Below, piece after piece: positions 53,670 through 63,654 of a stretch of DNA of 64,000 bases (position 1 is its first letter; every line of letters begins with the position of its first letter). Source of the DNA: Isochrysis galbana (Eukaryota; Haptophyta; Isochrysidales; Isochrysidaceae); contig CM030932.1 of NCBI GenBank assembly GCA_018136815.1, positions 2,502,234 to 2,566,233 of the forward strand. The letters are read 5' to 3'. Under the pieces are notes generated by a model, which searched no databases, was not told the DNA's origin, and was given only the letters and a program-made list of their open reading frames with translations. A program made the translations under genes and the position numbers.

Positions 53670-54596
53670 TCAAGTAATGATATGCATTGGCGAGGTAGTC
53701 GACATGCTAGCAAAGAGAGGTGGCGAGAAAGAGAAAGGTGCAGGTGGTGTACATTTCCGCGCATATTCGAGCGCCGCTCTGGAAGGTGGGACCTCAAATG
53801 AGATCGATCGTCTTTTTCCGGTTTGGAGCGCAGGCGCCCAGCTCGAAGCTTGGGCGTCAATGCCGGCTTGCAGCGTCTCAAAATACTCTTGCTCAAGGCG
53901 TTCTCGCATGTATCTGCGAGTATATCGAACGAGGGAGAACAGATGACCTACGGTTTGGACTATCCCTCTCAAGGCCCGGGAACAACGAGTAGGAATGGAC
54001 GAGCTGCGGGCTGCGAGGCTAGATGTTTGTCGCCAGAAGGGGCCAAGAGGGACCCATACAGAAAGTAGGTGTGAAATGCAGTCTGTGCTAGTAAGTGGTA
54101 CCGACACGCTCCGTTCCCAGCAGTCCCCCCCCCCCCCCCCCCCGCAAGCGGGTGCGGTCGCACAAAAGCGCACATCATCATCTGTCTCACGTCTTCCCTC
54201 CTCGTCCATTCGCTTTTGTGTCTCCCTGATCCACTTCCTCGCTCCCTCTCCCTCCTTCCCTCCGTCCCGTTTAACACCTCCCGACCTGCCTCTCCCAAAA
54301 GAAAGAGAAGAGAGCCGTCCCCGAGCCACCCCGAGCTGTCCCGAATCACCCAGCACGCACGTCTGGTACTCCTCGTCAGCGCATGAAGAGGCTCGTCTGC
54401 CAGGGAAAGGGCTCTGCGATGGCTCGACGTTCATCTCATCCTCCCCCTGCTCCATCCACTCGTCTGCATGGCAGCAGAGCTGAGAGGGCTCCGGCCGGCT
54501 CTCGAGGCAGATCCGCTTGTGTGGCCGGGTGTGCAGTGAGCAGCTAGCCATCACCTCGTGCAGCTCAAGCGGCAGGGAAGCGCGCCGCATCGCCAT
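53670..54596 (-). CDS. unrecognised Ser/Arg-rich protein
   Basis: The start at 54596 gives MAMRRASLPLELHEV; the frame is open upstream to 54665 but purine-rich. About 308 residues if unspliced. There are several basic-Ser motifs (RRASLP, RRASSC, SSLSFGRGR, KRRSISFE) of the kind used by basophilic kinases and 14-3-3 proteins. The stretch VRFCATAPACGGGGGGDCW (54115-54180) comes from a C run and may be intronic: GTGCGC follows GATGATGAT and could be a donor. The C-terminal part (VRYTRRYMRERLEQEYFETL) looks helical. The sense-strand GA tract upstream fits the pattern of other genes here. I assign no function. Confidence 0.5.
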   Translation of the reverse strand: MAMRRASLPLELHEVMASCSLHTRPHKRICLESRPEPSQLCCHADEWMEQGEDEMNVEPSQSPFPGRRASSCADEEYQTCVLGDSGQLGVARGRLSSLSFGRGRSGGVKRDGGKEGEGARKWIRETQKRMDEEGRRETDDDVRFCATAPACGGGGGGDCWERSVSVPLTSTDCISHLLSVWVPLGPFWRQTSSLAARSSSIPTRCSRALRGIVQTVGHLFSLVRYTRRYMRERLEQEYFETLQAGIDAQASSWAPALQTGKRRSISFEVPPSRAALEYARKCTPPAPFSFSPPLFASMSTTSPMHIIT

Positions 54597-54770
54597 CCAC
54601 TCCCTCCCTCCCTCCCTCCCTCTCTCCCTCCCTCTCTCCCACTTTCTTCTCTCTCCTCTGTCCACTCTGTTTTCTCTGTTCCCCCAAGAAGCCTTTTTCT
54701 TTTCTATTTTCTGTTTCTCTCCTCTTGTCCTCCTCTCGTCTCTCTCTCCTGTTCGCGGTAAAGCAGCAGA
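54597..54770. promoter_or_regulatory. CT-rich tract (GA on sense strand)
   Basis: CCCTCCCTCCCTCCCTCT and CTCTCTCC repeats directly upstream of the start at 54596. Confidence 0.4.
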
Positions 54771-55067
54771 AAGAGCCAGCAGAGAGGAGAGAGAGTGCGG
54801 GAGGAACGAAGACGGGATGGAGAAGCAGAAGTAGGGACCCTCAGACTGAGGAATTACTGAGAGATCAATACAAGAAGAAAGAGGGAGGGAGAGAGGGAGC
54901 GAGTGAGAGAGAGAGATATGGGATCCGTCATGGTTGGGCTTTTTAAACTTCTAAGAAAAGTGAAAACGTCAGGATTGAGGATTGTGGAAATAGACCAAAG
55001 TAATGCGGTAGAAACCCCGGAAAACACCTATCTCTATCTAGCACATATTCGGTGCCCTTTGGGGCAA

Positions 55068-55170
55068 CCCACTTTATAGGTGGGGGTCAATGGGGGCCTC
55101 GCGCCCCCCTCACTCCATCGCGGACACCCCCCTGGGGGTGGGCCCGTACAATCAACCCCAGCCCCAGATG
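55068..55170 (+). repeat. R3 repeat, leader C, short copy
   Basis: Hairpin CCCACTTTATAGGTGGG (55068-55084, 7-bp stem), then GGTCAATGGGGGCCTCGCGC, CACTCCATCGCGGACACCCC and CCCCAGCCCCAG. Confidence 0.8.
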
Positions 55171-55397
55171 GGACAATAGGCTTCTAATAGGTTCTATTAA
55201 GAGGTCAAGAGGCCTACCAGACCGACCAGACCTGTTACCTGTTAATAGGTGAAAGGTAAAAAAAAACATTTCAATATTCTCGCCTCGCGCGTGGCTATAG
55301 GCCTATACTATAGGTACCGCTATCGTAGCCACGCCCAAATCATCTCGGATCCCTTCCTCTCCCTAGTAACTTAAACTTAGCTCAGAAGTCAGAACAA

Positions 55398-55860
55398 CTA
55401 TCAGTAAAACTGATAGGGTCATGGGGGCCCCGTGCCCCCCTTCCTCCATCGCAGACACCCCCTGGGTGGGCCTGCACACTCAACCTCAGCCCCTGCCTGC
55501 TGGCAGGAGCTGAGCTGACATCACTCTGGCCCAGACCCTCGCCGAGCGCGCGCCGCGCGCCGCACGCACTCGCCTGCACTGGCCCTCGCTCGTACTGACC
55601 CCCACTCCACCACTGAGCCACAGACCACCTGAGCCGACAGGAAGGCACCCAGGGCCAGCGAGGCCAGCGAGGGAGAGGCAGGAGAGGCCAGGGGCCCAGC
55701 CCCAGCCTCCACTGCCCCCTGAGCTGGCCCAGCTGGCCCTCTGGGGGGACCCGAGGGGCCCCTCAGAGGGGGGCCATGGCGCGCGCAGGCATCGCACGCC
55801 CGTAGGAGAACGAAGAGAACGACGAAAAAAGCACGACAAAAAAAACGACAAGATCTGACG
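55398..55860 (+). repeat. R3 repeat, leader B
   Basis: The hairpin CTATCAG...CTGATAG (55398-55416), the same leader as the LINE at 11396, is here followed by GGTCATGGGGGCCCCGTGCC and an R3 body (CTCCATCGCAGACACCCC; GGCCAGCGAGGGAGAGGCAG; CTGCCCCCTGAGCTGGCCC). The leader is thus shared by a coding LINE and a non-coding repeat. Confidence 0.8.
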
Positions 55861-56200
55861 CACAAAAAGGTAATACTCACGCCTGTTTACGGTATGTTTT
55901 CAGGCCCTTTCTTACATCCTACATCCTCCGTCCCTCCGATTCGCGTTCCGTGCCACTTTCCCGTCGATTCCACATATGCCCGTCATTTGCCCTCCCCGTT
56001 CTCCCGATGAGCCCGTTCCGGGCTCCCCGGACGAACCGTGCGCCGCGCTAGCCGCCGGTGCGCCCTCGCGACTCGTTTCCAAAGAGGAAACGAGCTTCGC
56101 TCCGACAGCCTCTCGCAATGTCCGCCTTCGCCTCTCAAGCGACAAAGCCGCATGCCCGGAGTGTTGTTGCCCGCTGTATTGCCCACTTGCATGCCCCCGC

Positions 56201-56640
56201 GGGTCGAAGTTGGGCGCTCACGGTGCGTCTTGGGGGCGTGACGTCGTCATCACCGGCGCCCGCAACGGGCTGATTTCGACGCGGTGTGCGGGGGCGGCGG
56301 GCGCGATTGGCGTGGCTGTGAGGGCGGCATGCCGCGCTATGGTGCGCGATGCGGCATCTACTCGGTGATCGGTGAGCGGGCACAAGAACGGCCTCGTGGC
56401 GCCGCCGGTCGCGGGTCGAAGTTGGGCGCTCACGGTGCGTCTCGGGGGCGTGACGTATCACCGGCGCCCGCAAAGGGCTGATTTCGACGCGGTGTGCGGG
56501 GGCGGCGGGCGCGATTAGTGTGGCTGTGAGGGCGGCATGCCGCGATATGGTACGTGATGCGGCATCTACTCGGTGAGCGGGCACAAGAACGGCCTCGTGG
56601 CGCCGCCGGTCGCGGGTCGAAGTTGGGCTCTCTATCCCTT
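56201..56640 (+). repeat. ~200-212-bp tandem repeat
   Basis: Units begin GGGTCGAAGTTGGGC at 56201, 56413 and 56614. The first two also share GCTGATTTCGACGCGGTGTG and GTGAGGGCGGCATGCCGC. A related string (CGATTTCGACGCAGTGCGCG) occurs near 21315. Confidence 0.85.
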
Positions 56641-57099
56641 GGCGATTTTAGCGTTGAGCGTCTTTATAGTTTTTTTTGTGATAATTACGTACACGTTCAA
56701 GTCCATGAGAAATCATAGAAGTATTGTATTACGGTGCGTACAGAACCAAGCTGTATCGACCGTGTTTGCTGGTGATGACCATGGCTTCGTAATGCGCTGC
56801 GAGAGGCGCGCTTGAAGGCCCCTTGGCTCCCAGAGTTCTCAGAGTGTCGCCCCATGGCCGCACCCTGTGGAGCTTTGGGCCAGCCGTCCCAGCCCACGTC
56901 GCCCTATGCCCGCGCCGGCGGTGTTCCCCCCGGTGCTCAGCCTCCCCCCAGCCCCAGTGCCCCACGTGCTCAGTCCCTTGTGAGCCCTGATGTCTCTGGC
57001 GCGTCCCCTTTATTGTGTGTTCAACATATTCCTTTGAGTCTCACCCCACTCACACAGCCACAGTCACTGCGCCACTCTCACCACAATAGTGCTCGTCAG

Positions 57100-57771
57100 G
57101 GGTAATTCGTAATTCAACGCCTTAGTCGCCATTGCTCATTGCTCCGCTCCCACACCGGATTGCGAGGGGGAAAGGCGGGGGGAAATCTTCGCCCCTTCTC
57201 GTGAAAAAATTATTCTGACCCTCAGATGTACCGCCTTTATTTTTCAACCCAATACCCAATATCCCCCACCTCTACATCCTACATATGCCGAATGAAAGAG
57301 TCTGAGAAAGAGAATTCTAATGAGTAGGGAGTGTCGATTCACGAATGCGACAACAAAGTAATAAGTAATCCATACTTTAAAAACCCCTCCTTCGAGTTAA
57401 TGTTTGGCAGGAAGCTACCGCATCCTCCTTGCGCTATACCCGCGCGAGAAACATTCGACGCTCTCAGCCTGTTCAAAATCCGACACTCTAAATGATATCT
57501 ACGGCCATTGATGCAGCAAGCCTGCGCCCATTGACTTACCGATTCAGTGATGAATGAAACGCATCTTCCACGTTCAGCACCACTCAACATCCTGCGATGA
57601 TGCCAAACGGCAACTAACCACGTAGCCGGCCCTACCTCGTAACTTGGAAAGCCTGCCCTAGCCATTTTTCTGATCAACGAATCTCGTTTCAGCTAGCTCC
57701 CCCAGCTAAAAATTAAAATAAGTCGCAGCTCCGCCCTGAGGTGATGCTACTGAACTTAGGGCAGCTGGATT
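57100..57771. other. no gene recognised
   Basis: A 112-codon minus frame (57339-57677) shows no domain; nothing else. Confidence 0.4.
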
Positions 57772-58065
57772 TCACGCGCTGAAGAAGCTGCCGTCTCTCT
57801 TGCGCTCAGCGGTCACCTTTGGCCTGTGCGGTGAGCCAAGGTCCACCCCAGCCTGGCTCGTCACAGGTGGGTCCCACGAGAGGACGCGGATGCCCTTGCC
57901 GTTCGGGCCGGGACTGGAGGTGGTCTCACCGGTGGCCGCGCTGAACTTTTTCGTGCTCGCCGCAGCCAGCCGCTCAATCTCCTGCTCCATCTTTGCATTC
58001 TCGGCGCGCAGACTTTCGAGGAAGGCCTCCGCGCCCTGTCCCGACGTGCCATCCATTGCGGCCAT
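57772..58065 (-). CDS. small coiled-coil protein, unrecognised
   Basis: 97 residues from the ATG at 58065 (MAAMDGTSGQGAEAFL). Residues 12-38 form a charged coiled coil (ESLRAENAKMEQEIERLA). The rest is polar, ending VTAERKRDGSFFSA. The sense-strand sequence just upstream is GA-rich (GAGAGAGAGAGGG), as at other starts. The frame stays open upstream to 58335, but that part is of poor composition. Possibly only the first or last exon of a longer gene. No function assigned. Confidence 0.5.
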   Translation of the reverse strand: MAAMDGTSGQGAEAFLESLRAENAKMEQEIERLAAASTKKFSAATGETTSSPGPNGKGIRVLSWDPPVTSQAGVDLGSPHRPKVTAERKRDGSFFSA

Positions 58066-58699
58066 CCTCGCTTCCTCGCTCTCCTTCTTACCCTCTCTCT
58101 CTCTCCGCCGGCTGTGCTGGGTGAGAGTCGGTGGGCCCGCGAGGTGAGCCGGTGGAGCTGAGCTACTGGATTCTGTATTCCAGGTGAAACGACCGACTCC
58201 GCGGTGGGCTGATAGTAAAAGTAAATAGCTGAATAAAAAAGAACTGGGCACAGAGGCACAGCTGGGGAAGCTCAAGGTCGAGGTCACCCTGCTGTGATGC
58301 TGCGATGATGCGCGGGAAGAGTCACCAGACGGCAAGGGGAGGGGGGAGGAGGTGGGGGGGGGAAGGGGCGAGGTTTAGGTGAGGAGTGGGGGGTCGGACG
58401 CCCTCCTCGCCCTCGTGGCTCCTGGCTCGTGGTCTCGTGGTGTGTGGTCCTACATCTACATCTACATGTGAAAGACAATGGTTTGGGTCTAGAACTAGAA
58501 CCTAGATGTGAAACACGGCAGGGGGGGCCTCCAAACACAGCAAATACGTCCTGTTTTTGGCTTTTCTAGAATCACGGGAACCTTGCAAACACGGCATGCT
58601 GCTAGGGTGCTAGGGTGCTAGGTGCTAGGTGCTGGGGAGGGCGTTTGAAACCCCGTGAAAACGGGCTGTTTTTGGCCTCTGTACAAACACGGTTTTTGC

Positions 58700-59093
58700 G
58701 TTAGGCCCCAATGGGGTTCTGCTCATGATGGTGCCGGGCCGGCACCTCGCGCCGGAGCGCGAGGGCGGTACCGCGGCTGTGTAGGGTCCAGGCCCGGGGG
58801 CCTTCCCTGATGGAGCGTCCCACTGTGGTGGTGTGTCTGGTGTGGCTGTGGGTTATGGATTGTGTGTGCTGCATGCTGTCGACCAGCATGCAGGTCGTGC
58901 TCTCTCTGTTCACGATGGTGCGCGGGCGTGGCCCGCTGGTTCCTGTGCCCACCTGGCTGGGGGGGTCGTCCTGGCGCGGTCGCTTCGGCGAGAGGTGTGT
59001 CCATGAAAGCTTCGTCCATCGCGGCGAGGGCCGCGGCAGCGAGGGCGGGAGGCGGCGCGCGCTCCATGACCCTATTAGTTTGCTGATAGTTGT
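58700..59093 (-). mobile_element. LINE 5' end fragment (leader B)
   Basis: Minus strand: hairpin (59089-59072, one mismatch), GGTCATGGAGCGCGCGCCGC, then ~370 bp matching 11418-11790 of the LINE (KRPRQDDPPSQVG; GPRAWTLHSRGTALALRR in the matching frame, now frameshifted). It ends abruptly near 58700 without endonuclease or RT. Confidence 0.85.
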
Positions 59094-59099
59094 GTTCCG

Positions 59100-60011
59100 T
59101 CTCTTCTTCATGTTGTTCATGGATTCTCTCATTACATGTTGCACCGAGAGCATCCTCAATATAGACCCACCCGCAACTCGCAACAACCCGTTGCTTTTCG
59201 TACGTAACACGTAACGACAGACACGAGCGAGAAGGGGAGATCGTGATTTCTATCAGATATCGACCCTGCCCCAAGTCGAGTGAATGCAGTAAGACCACGT
59301 GTGTGTCTTTCGACATACGTATGAAGTGTCAGGTTGAGTCGAGTAACCTCCACGTGACAACGGAAGGTGCTAGCAGGGATGGGGGTCAATGAACACTTCT
59401 GGTCTGCTGAGACCTGAGGTTTCAGTCTCTCCCCGGTAGCTCTAAGGTGGCGCGGTGGCGCCCTTAGTTGGGTTCGGGCACCTAGCTCGCGCCTAGCTAG
59501 GAAAGCATCAGCATGCCCAGCTACAGCTGCTAGCGCGCGAAAGGGCTAGCGCACGCTGAAGCTGAAGCCAACGCCTAGCGCACTATCTCTTTCCGGCCTT
59601 ATTCTACGTCTACGTCTAGTATAACATTCTGAATGCATAATTAATGCATGGCAGCGGAATAAAACATGCTGCATGGCTTTCCTACAGAAATAGGCGTGCT
59701 TGGTGTTGAGGGGCGAGCTGAAGGAGAGAGATAGCGGCAATCGGAGAAACCGCCATGGCCACATAGCCATTGCATAGGAAATATGAATACAAACCATGCG
59801 GTGCAGCTGCGCACCGAGTACAGTAGCGAGGCACGTGCGCCAGTGCGCACTCTTGTCGACACTACCTCAGCATCGTTGTTTGGACTCGCACCATGGCTTG
59901 AATTCTGGGCCAGTCTGGCTCAATGTCGGCTGAGACATCATTAGGTGTGAATGTGTGAAAGTGTGCATGCGTGTCTTGAATCCGCACTTAGGAGCAAGAT
60001 TGGACTGCCGC
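59100..60011. other. no gene recognised
   Basis: Short frames only. Probable 3' flank of the minus-strand gene that follows. Confidence 0.4.
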
Positions 60012-60596
60012 TCAAGCTCGCCGAGAAGAAATGAAACGACTTTCTGTCTGATAGAGAATCCTCGGAAGAATCCCTCTATGCAGGCTGCAACGTTTCATGG
60101 AATTCGGAATGATACATGGGGATTTGCAGGCACGAAAGTGCTTGCGGGTAGACTCCATCATCTCGTCGAGATCATGCACATGCCCACTGCGTTCATCATG
60201 GAGAGCTCATCGAACCACCATGTCTCACGGAGTCGACGGACTCCAAAGCATGCGGAGCCGTGACGGCTCCAATACGGGCATGTTGAATCTTTTACACAAG
60301 TGCTGCAAGCGTGCGAACCTGCCCCGAATTCCTCTTCTCATGGAGCGCAGTCTCTGGCCCTCAGAAGAGCATGATTTGCATGTTTTAGAACGGCGTAGCG
60401 AGCGTGATTGCGCGCGTAGAACCTTCTCCGCCCATTCACGCACCTCTGGATGCACATTCTCGCTGGCGCACACCGCCGCGGCTCTCGGCACTGCCCACCG
60501 CAGCAGGGCGGCAGAGCCTCCTTCCGCATGCTGCCTGGACAGCGGTGGCGGCGATTTGAGCTTGCACATCGAGATTCGCCGCTCATCCATGCCCAT
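60012..60596 (-). CDS. unrecognised basic protein, possible 42-bp intron
   Basis: The start at 60596 gives MGMDERRISMCKL. The first exon runs to 60229, where the unspliced frame meets a stop at once, in a good donor (CC|GTGAGA). An acceptor CAG at 60189-60187 lets the frame continue as GHVHDLDEMMESTRKHFRAC to a stop at 60012. The joined product is 180 residues, Arg/Lys/Cys-rich, with KTCKSCSSEG and a helical middle (HPEVREWAEKVLRAQ). The sense strand upstream is GA-rich (60640-60890), as at other genes. No family is recognised, and the overlapping plus frame (60097-60801) is less protein-like. Confidence 0.4.
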
Positions 60597-61224
60597 GTTC
60601 TTACCCCTGTGGTACCGCGTCCGCAAGCACGCCAAGGCCGCCGACGGTTCTCTGCCGGACGTCCTTGCTCGAGTCGGGCCGTCGGCCGATGAGCAAGAGT
60701 CACACCGACCAACTTCTGAAGTCTCGCGCGCTCCCTTCTCGCCCTTTCTCCTTCTTCCTCGGCCCTCTCACCCCGTCTCCTCTCTCCCGTGTCTCTTCTA
60801 ATAAATCGGCGGATTGTGTGGCTCCTTCCTTCCCGTACCTCGTCTGCTCTTCCCACCTCCCTTTCCCCCTCTCCTCTCGTTCTCCGCCTTGGGCGTAGGT
60901 AGGAGTGAGTCTCCTCCCTCTCCCCTTTCCCCTTATTTTGATGGGCCGAGAGAAAGCACTTCAAGTCAAGGGGCCGGTCGGTGCCCAGTGCCCAGTTAGG
61001 ACGGCCCCCCAAAGCTAGGGTTAGAATGACCTTTCTATGTAGCTTTAGCGGCGTGAGGCTAAGGCTACAGTTAGGGTTAGAAAATAGGACGCAGAGTAAA
61101 AAATTAAGAAAGAGAGAAAAATGGGTGGCATCGTACATGGCGCGTGGAGCGGCACCTTGCACCTTGCCTCCACGAATAGGGCGGTCATAGACGGCTCCTG
61201 ACTTTTAAGGGTGAAAATGTGCAA

Positions 61225-61610
61225 CCTACTTTTATAAGTGGGGGTCAATGGGGGCCTCGCGCCCCTCTCTCTCCATCGCGGACACCGGACACCCCCCGGG
61301 GTGAGCCCGTACATTCAACCTCAGCCCCTGCCCTCTGGCAGGGGCTGGGCAATCATCATTCTGGCCCAGACCCCTAGTGGGCGCGGGCCGCGAGCCGCAC
61401 TCCCAGGCCCGCATGGGCCAGCTCTCGTACTGACTCTCCCCCCCCATCCCTGGTCGCCAGGCAGACAGGGGACTCAGGGCGGCACCCAAGGCCAGCGAGG
61501 CGAGCGAGGGAGAGGCAGGGGGGGCCAGGGGCTGAGCCCCAGCCTCCACTGCCCCCTGAGCTGCCTCTGCTGGCCCTCTGGGCGCCCCTGAAGGACCTCT
61601 GAGAGCAGGC
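61225..61610 (+). repeat. R3 repeat, leader C, left part
   Basis: Hairpin CCTACTTTTATAAGTGGG (61225-61242, 7-bp stem, loop TTAT), then GGTCAATGGGGGCCTCGCGC and the R3 body up to GAGAGCAGGC. It continues after the hAT insertion at 62879 (GAGCAGGCCGTGGCGCGCC). Confidence 0.85.
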
Positions 61611-62886
61611 TAGGGCCGGGTAAGAGTTTCGCGAAACTCATCGCGAAACTTGGGTCACTTTTTTGGCCCTGAAACTTTCGCGAAACTTGGGCCCCAAAAT
61701 TGCCCGTATGCGAAACTCCGCGAAACTTACCGTTACGACGTTACGTTTACGGTCGCCGCTGGCCGCTGGCGAGAGGCAAGTAACGAGGAGCGGAAAAAAA
61801 ATCTGAAGATTCAGGGCTAACGCTAACACCTATTGCTAGACTGGCATCCTCTTTCTGTCTCCCGTTCGTCATCGCCCTTACTTCCCTTTCCTTCGCCCTC
61901 TTACCTTCCCCCCCTCGTTCTTTTTACTTTGGTTTTGGGGGTGCGGCCCAAGTGCTCAGGTGCTCTGCTACCATGGGCCCGGCTCGGAGTGCGAGTTCGA
62001 GGGAGGCCTTTCGTTATGCGCTATAGACTATCTATAGATGTCGTTGCCCTACCTATCGAGGTATTTTGTGCGCCGTGCTCGTATACTTGTGTCGTTTTGG
62101 TTCCCTCCTCGTGTCGGGATTGTCCTGGGTGCGCACTTAGTTCTTAGTTGTGCCTTGTGACTTGTGACTTGTGCCGCTATCGTCTCGTTTCCCGGCTGAT
62201 TTCCGGGGTGGCTACAACCAAGTGTGTCACTCGCAGACGCAGGTGAAGGTGTCGTTCCGTCAATTGTGGGACATGAGTCGAATTGAGCGATCGAATGTCC
62301 ACAGTTGTTATTTTAAAATTAGATGTAGACTAGCGTAACATTCCCTGCTTCCCGCGACGCGTGTCCCCCGGAGGGCGCCGTGTCGGCGCTTTTCGATTGT
62401 GATTACTTGTAATTATGGGCACGGCGCGATGTGCATCGCCCCCCCCTGCGGGGGCGCCGTGTGTGCGCATGTCAACTTTTCCCCCTAAGGCCCACATTCA
62501 CGTAAAGTAGCCATATAAGAGATGTTTCGTTACGCAGCACGTGCGTCGACACCAAAAAGAAAACAAATAACCTGGCCCTCTTTTGACGGAACGCGACTTG
62601 AAGGCGCGGGTGAAGATATCCCCGCAGGCCTTGCAAAGACCCTGGCACCCTGGCAGAGCCCGGGGGCGGGCGTACGGGGCATCATGGCGCCCCAGCAACC
62701 AACTACAACTACATTTAAAATTGCATGTACGTACATCGTACATACAACATACAACTCCTCGAAAAAGACGCGAAACTTGCGAAACTTATTGCGAAACTTG
62801 GGTGAATTAGTGCGAAACTTTGCAAAACTTTTGCGCGAAACTTGGGGGGGTCCGGCGCGAAACTCTTACCAGGCCCTAGAGCAGGC
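61603..62886. mobile_element. 1268-bp hAT element with perfect 8-bp target duplication
   Basis: Element 61611-62878 has ends TAGGGCCGGGTAAGAGTTTC and, reversed, TAGGGCCTGGTAAGAGTTTC (one mismatch in 20). The flanking 8-mers GAGCAGGC (61603-61610, 62879-62886) are identical. GCGAAACTTG motifs are repeated at both ends (61640-61735, 62770-62860). There is no transposase. It lies inside an R3 repeat and contains the 34-bp R4 string at 62566. Confidence 0.93.
62566..62599 (+). repeat. R4 core (34 bp)
   Basis: AATAACCTGGCCCTCTTTTG followed by ACGGAACGCGACTT, identical to the end of the blocks at 33831 and 35202. Confidence 0.9.
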
Positions 62887-63654
62887 CGTGGCGCGCCGCA
62901 TGGCGACGCGCCGCAGGGACCGGGGCGGAAGAGAATGGAACGAGGGAGAGGGGGGATTTGCACCCCCCCCGATGGAGTGTGGTGAGAAACGAGACCCGTT
63001 TGCATTAGCAAACGGGCGGAGGGGGGCGGCTGGCGACAGGAGGGAGATGGGAAGGGAGCGGCTCAAGAAGTCTCGGATACCATTGTGGCAGGCATACTCG
63101 GGGCGCAGTTGCTTATTTCTCGAGGACTGCTCGCGGCGTGAGCTGGTAAGGGCCGTTCTCCTTTTTTGACGAGAGGTTCCTCCCCCCCCCCCCCTGGTGC
63201 TATTTCCCGGAGAGTCGCCCGACGTAGGTCGGTCCGCCTCAACGGGTTTTCCCTCATTTTAACTTGTGGGGAGTTAGAATGGGAGCCGGGGGCATGCGAG
63301 GGGGGAGATTTGGAGGGGTGCATACATAGGTGTATGTATCTGTGTCAACAGCACGCGCCAAGTTGTACGGGCAGGTGCGCTGAGGGCTGTCGTGTTAGTT
63401 AGTACCGGGCTAGTGAGAGTAGTGGTACTAATGCTCAGTTAGATTTAGATTTGTTTGTCTAAGGGTGAAAATGTGAAAATTCACCAGCAAGCAGCAAGTC
63501 AAGATCCTAGATGGAGATGGAAAATACGGTGCTGGGGCGTCCCCCAGGGGCTCGGATGGGGATGGAGGGGAGCGACACACGGGAGCGCAACACGGGATTG
63601 GGGGCGCTCTGGCAAATTTTTTCAGCCTTTTCGAGCGCCACGGCGTGGAGCGCC
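62887..63654. other. remainder of the R3 repeat, then no gene recognised
   Basis: R3 similarity fades by about 62930. The rest has only short frames. Confidence 0.4.

Noticed and set aside
60338-61162. 274-codon minus frame
   Set aside because: It runs through the GA tract and a repeat; the alternative minus frame (60012-60596) is more protein-like.
62522-63169. 215-codon plus frame
   Set aside because: Reads through a hAT element end and an R3 repeat; no protein signal.
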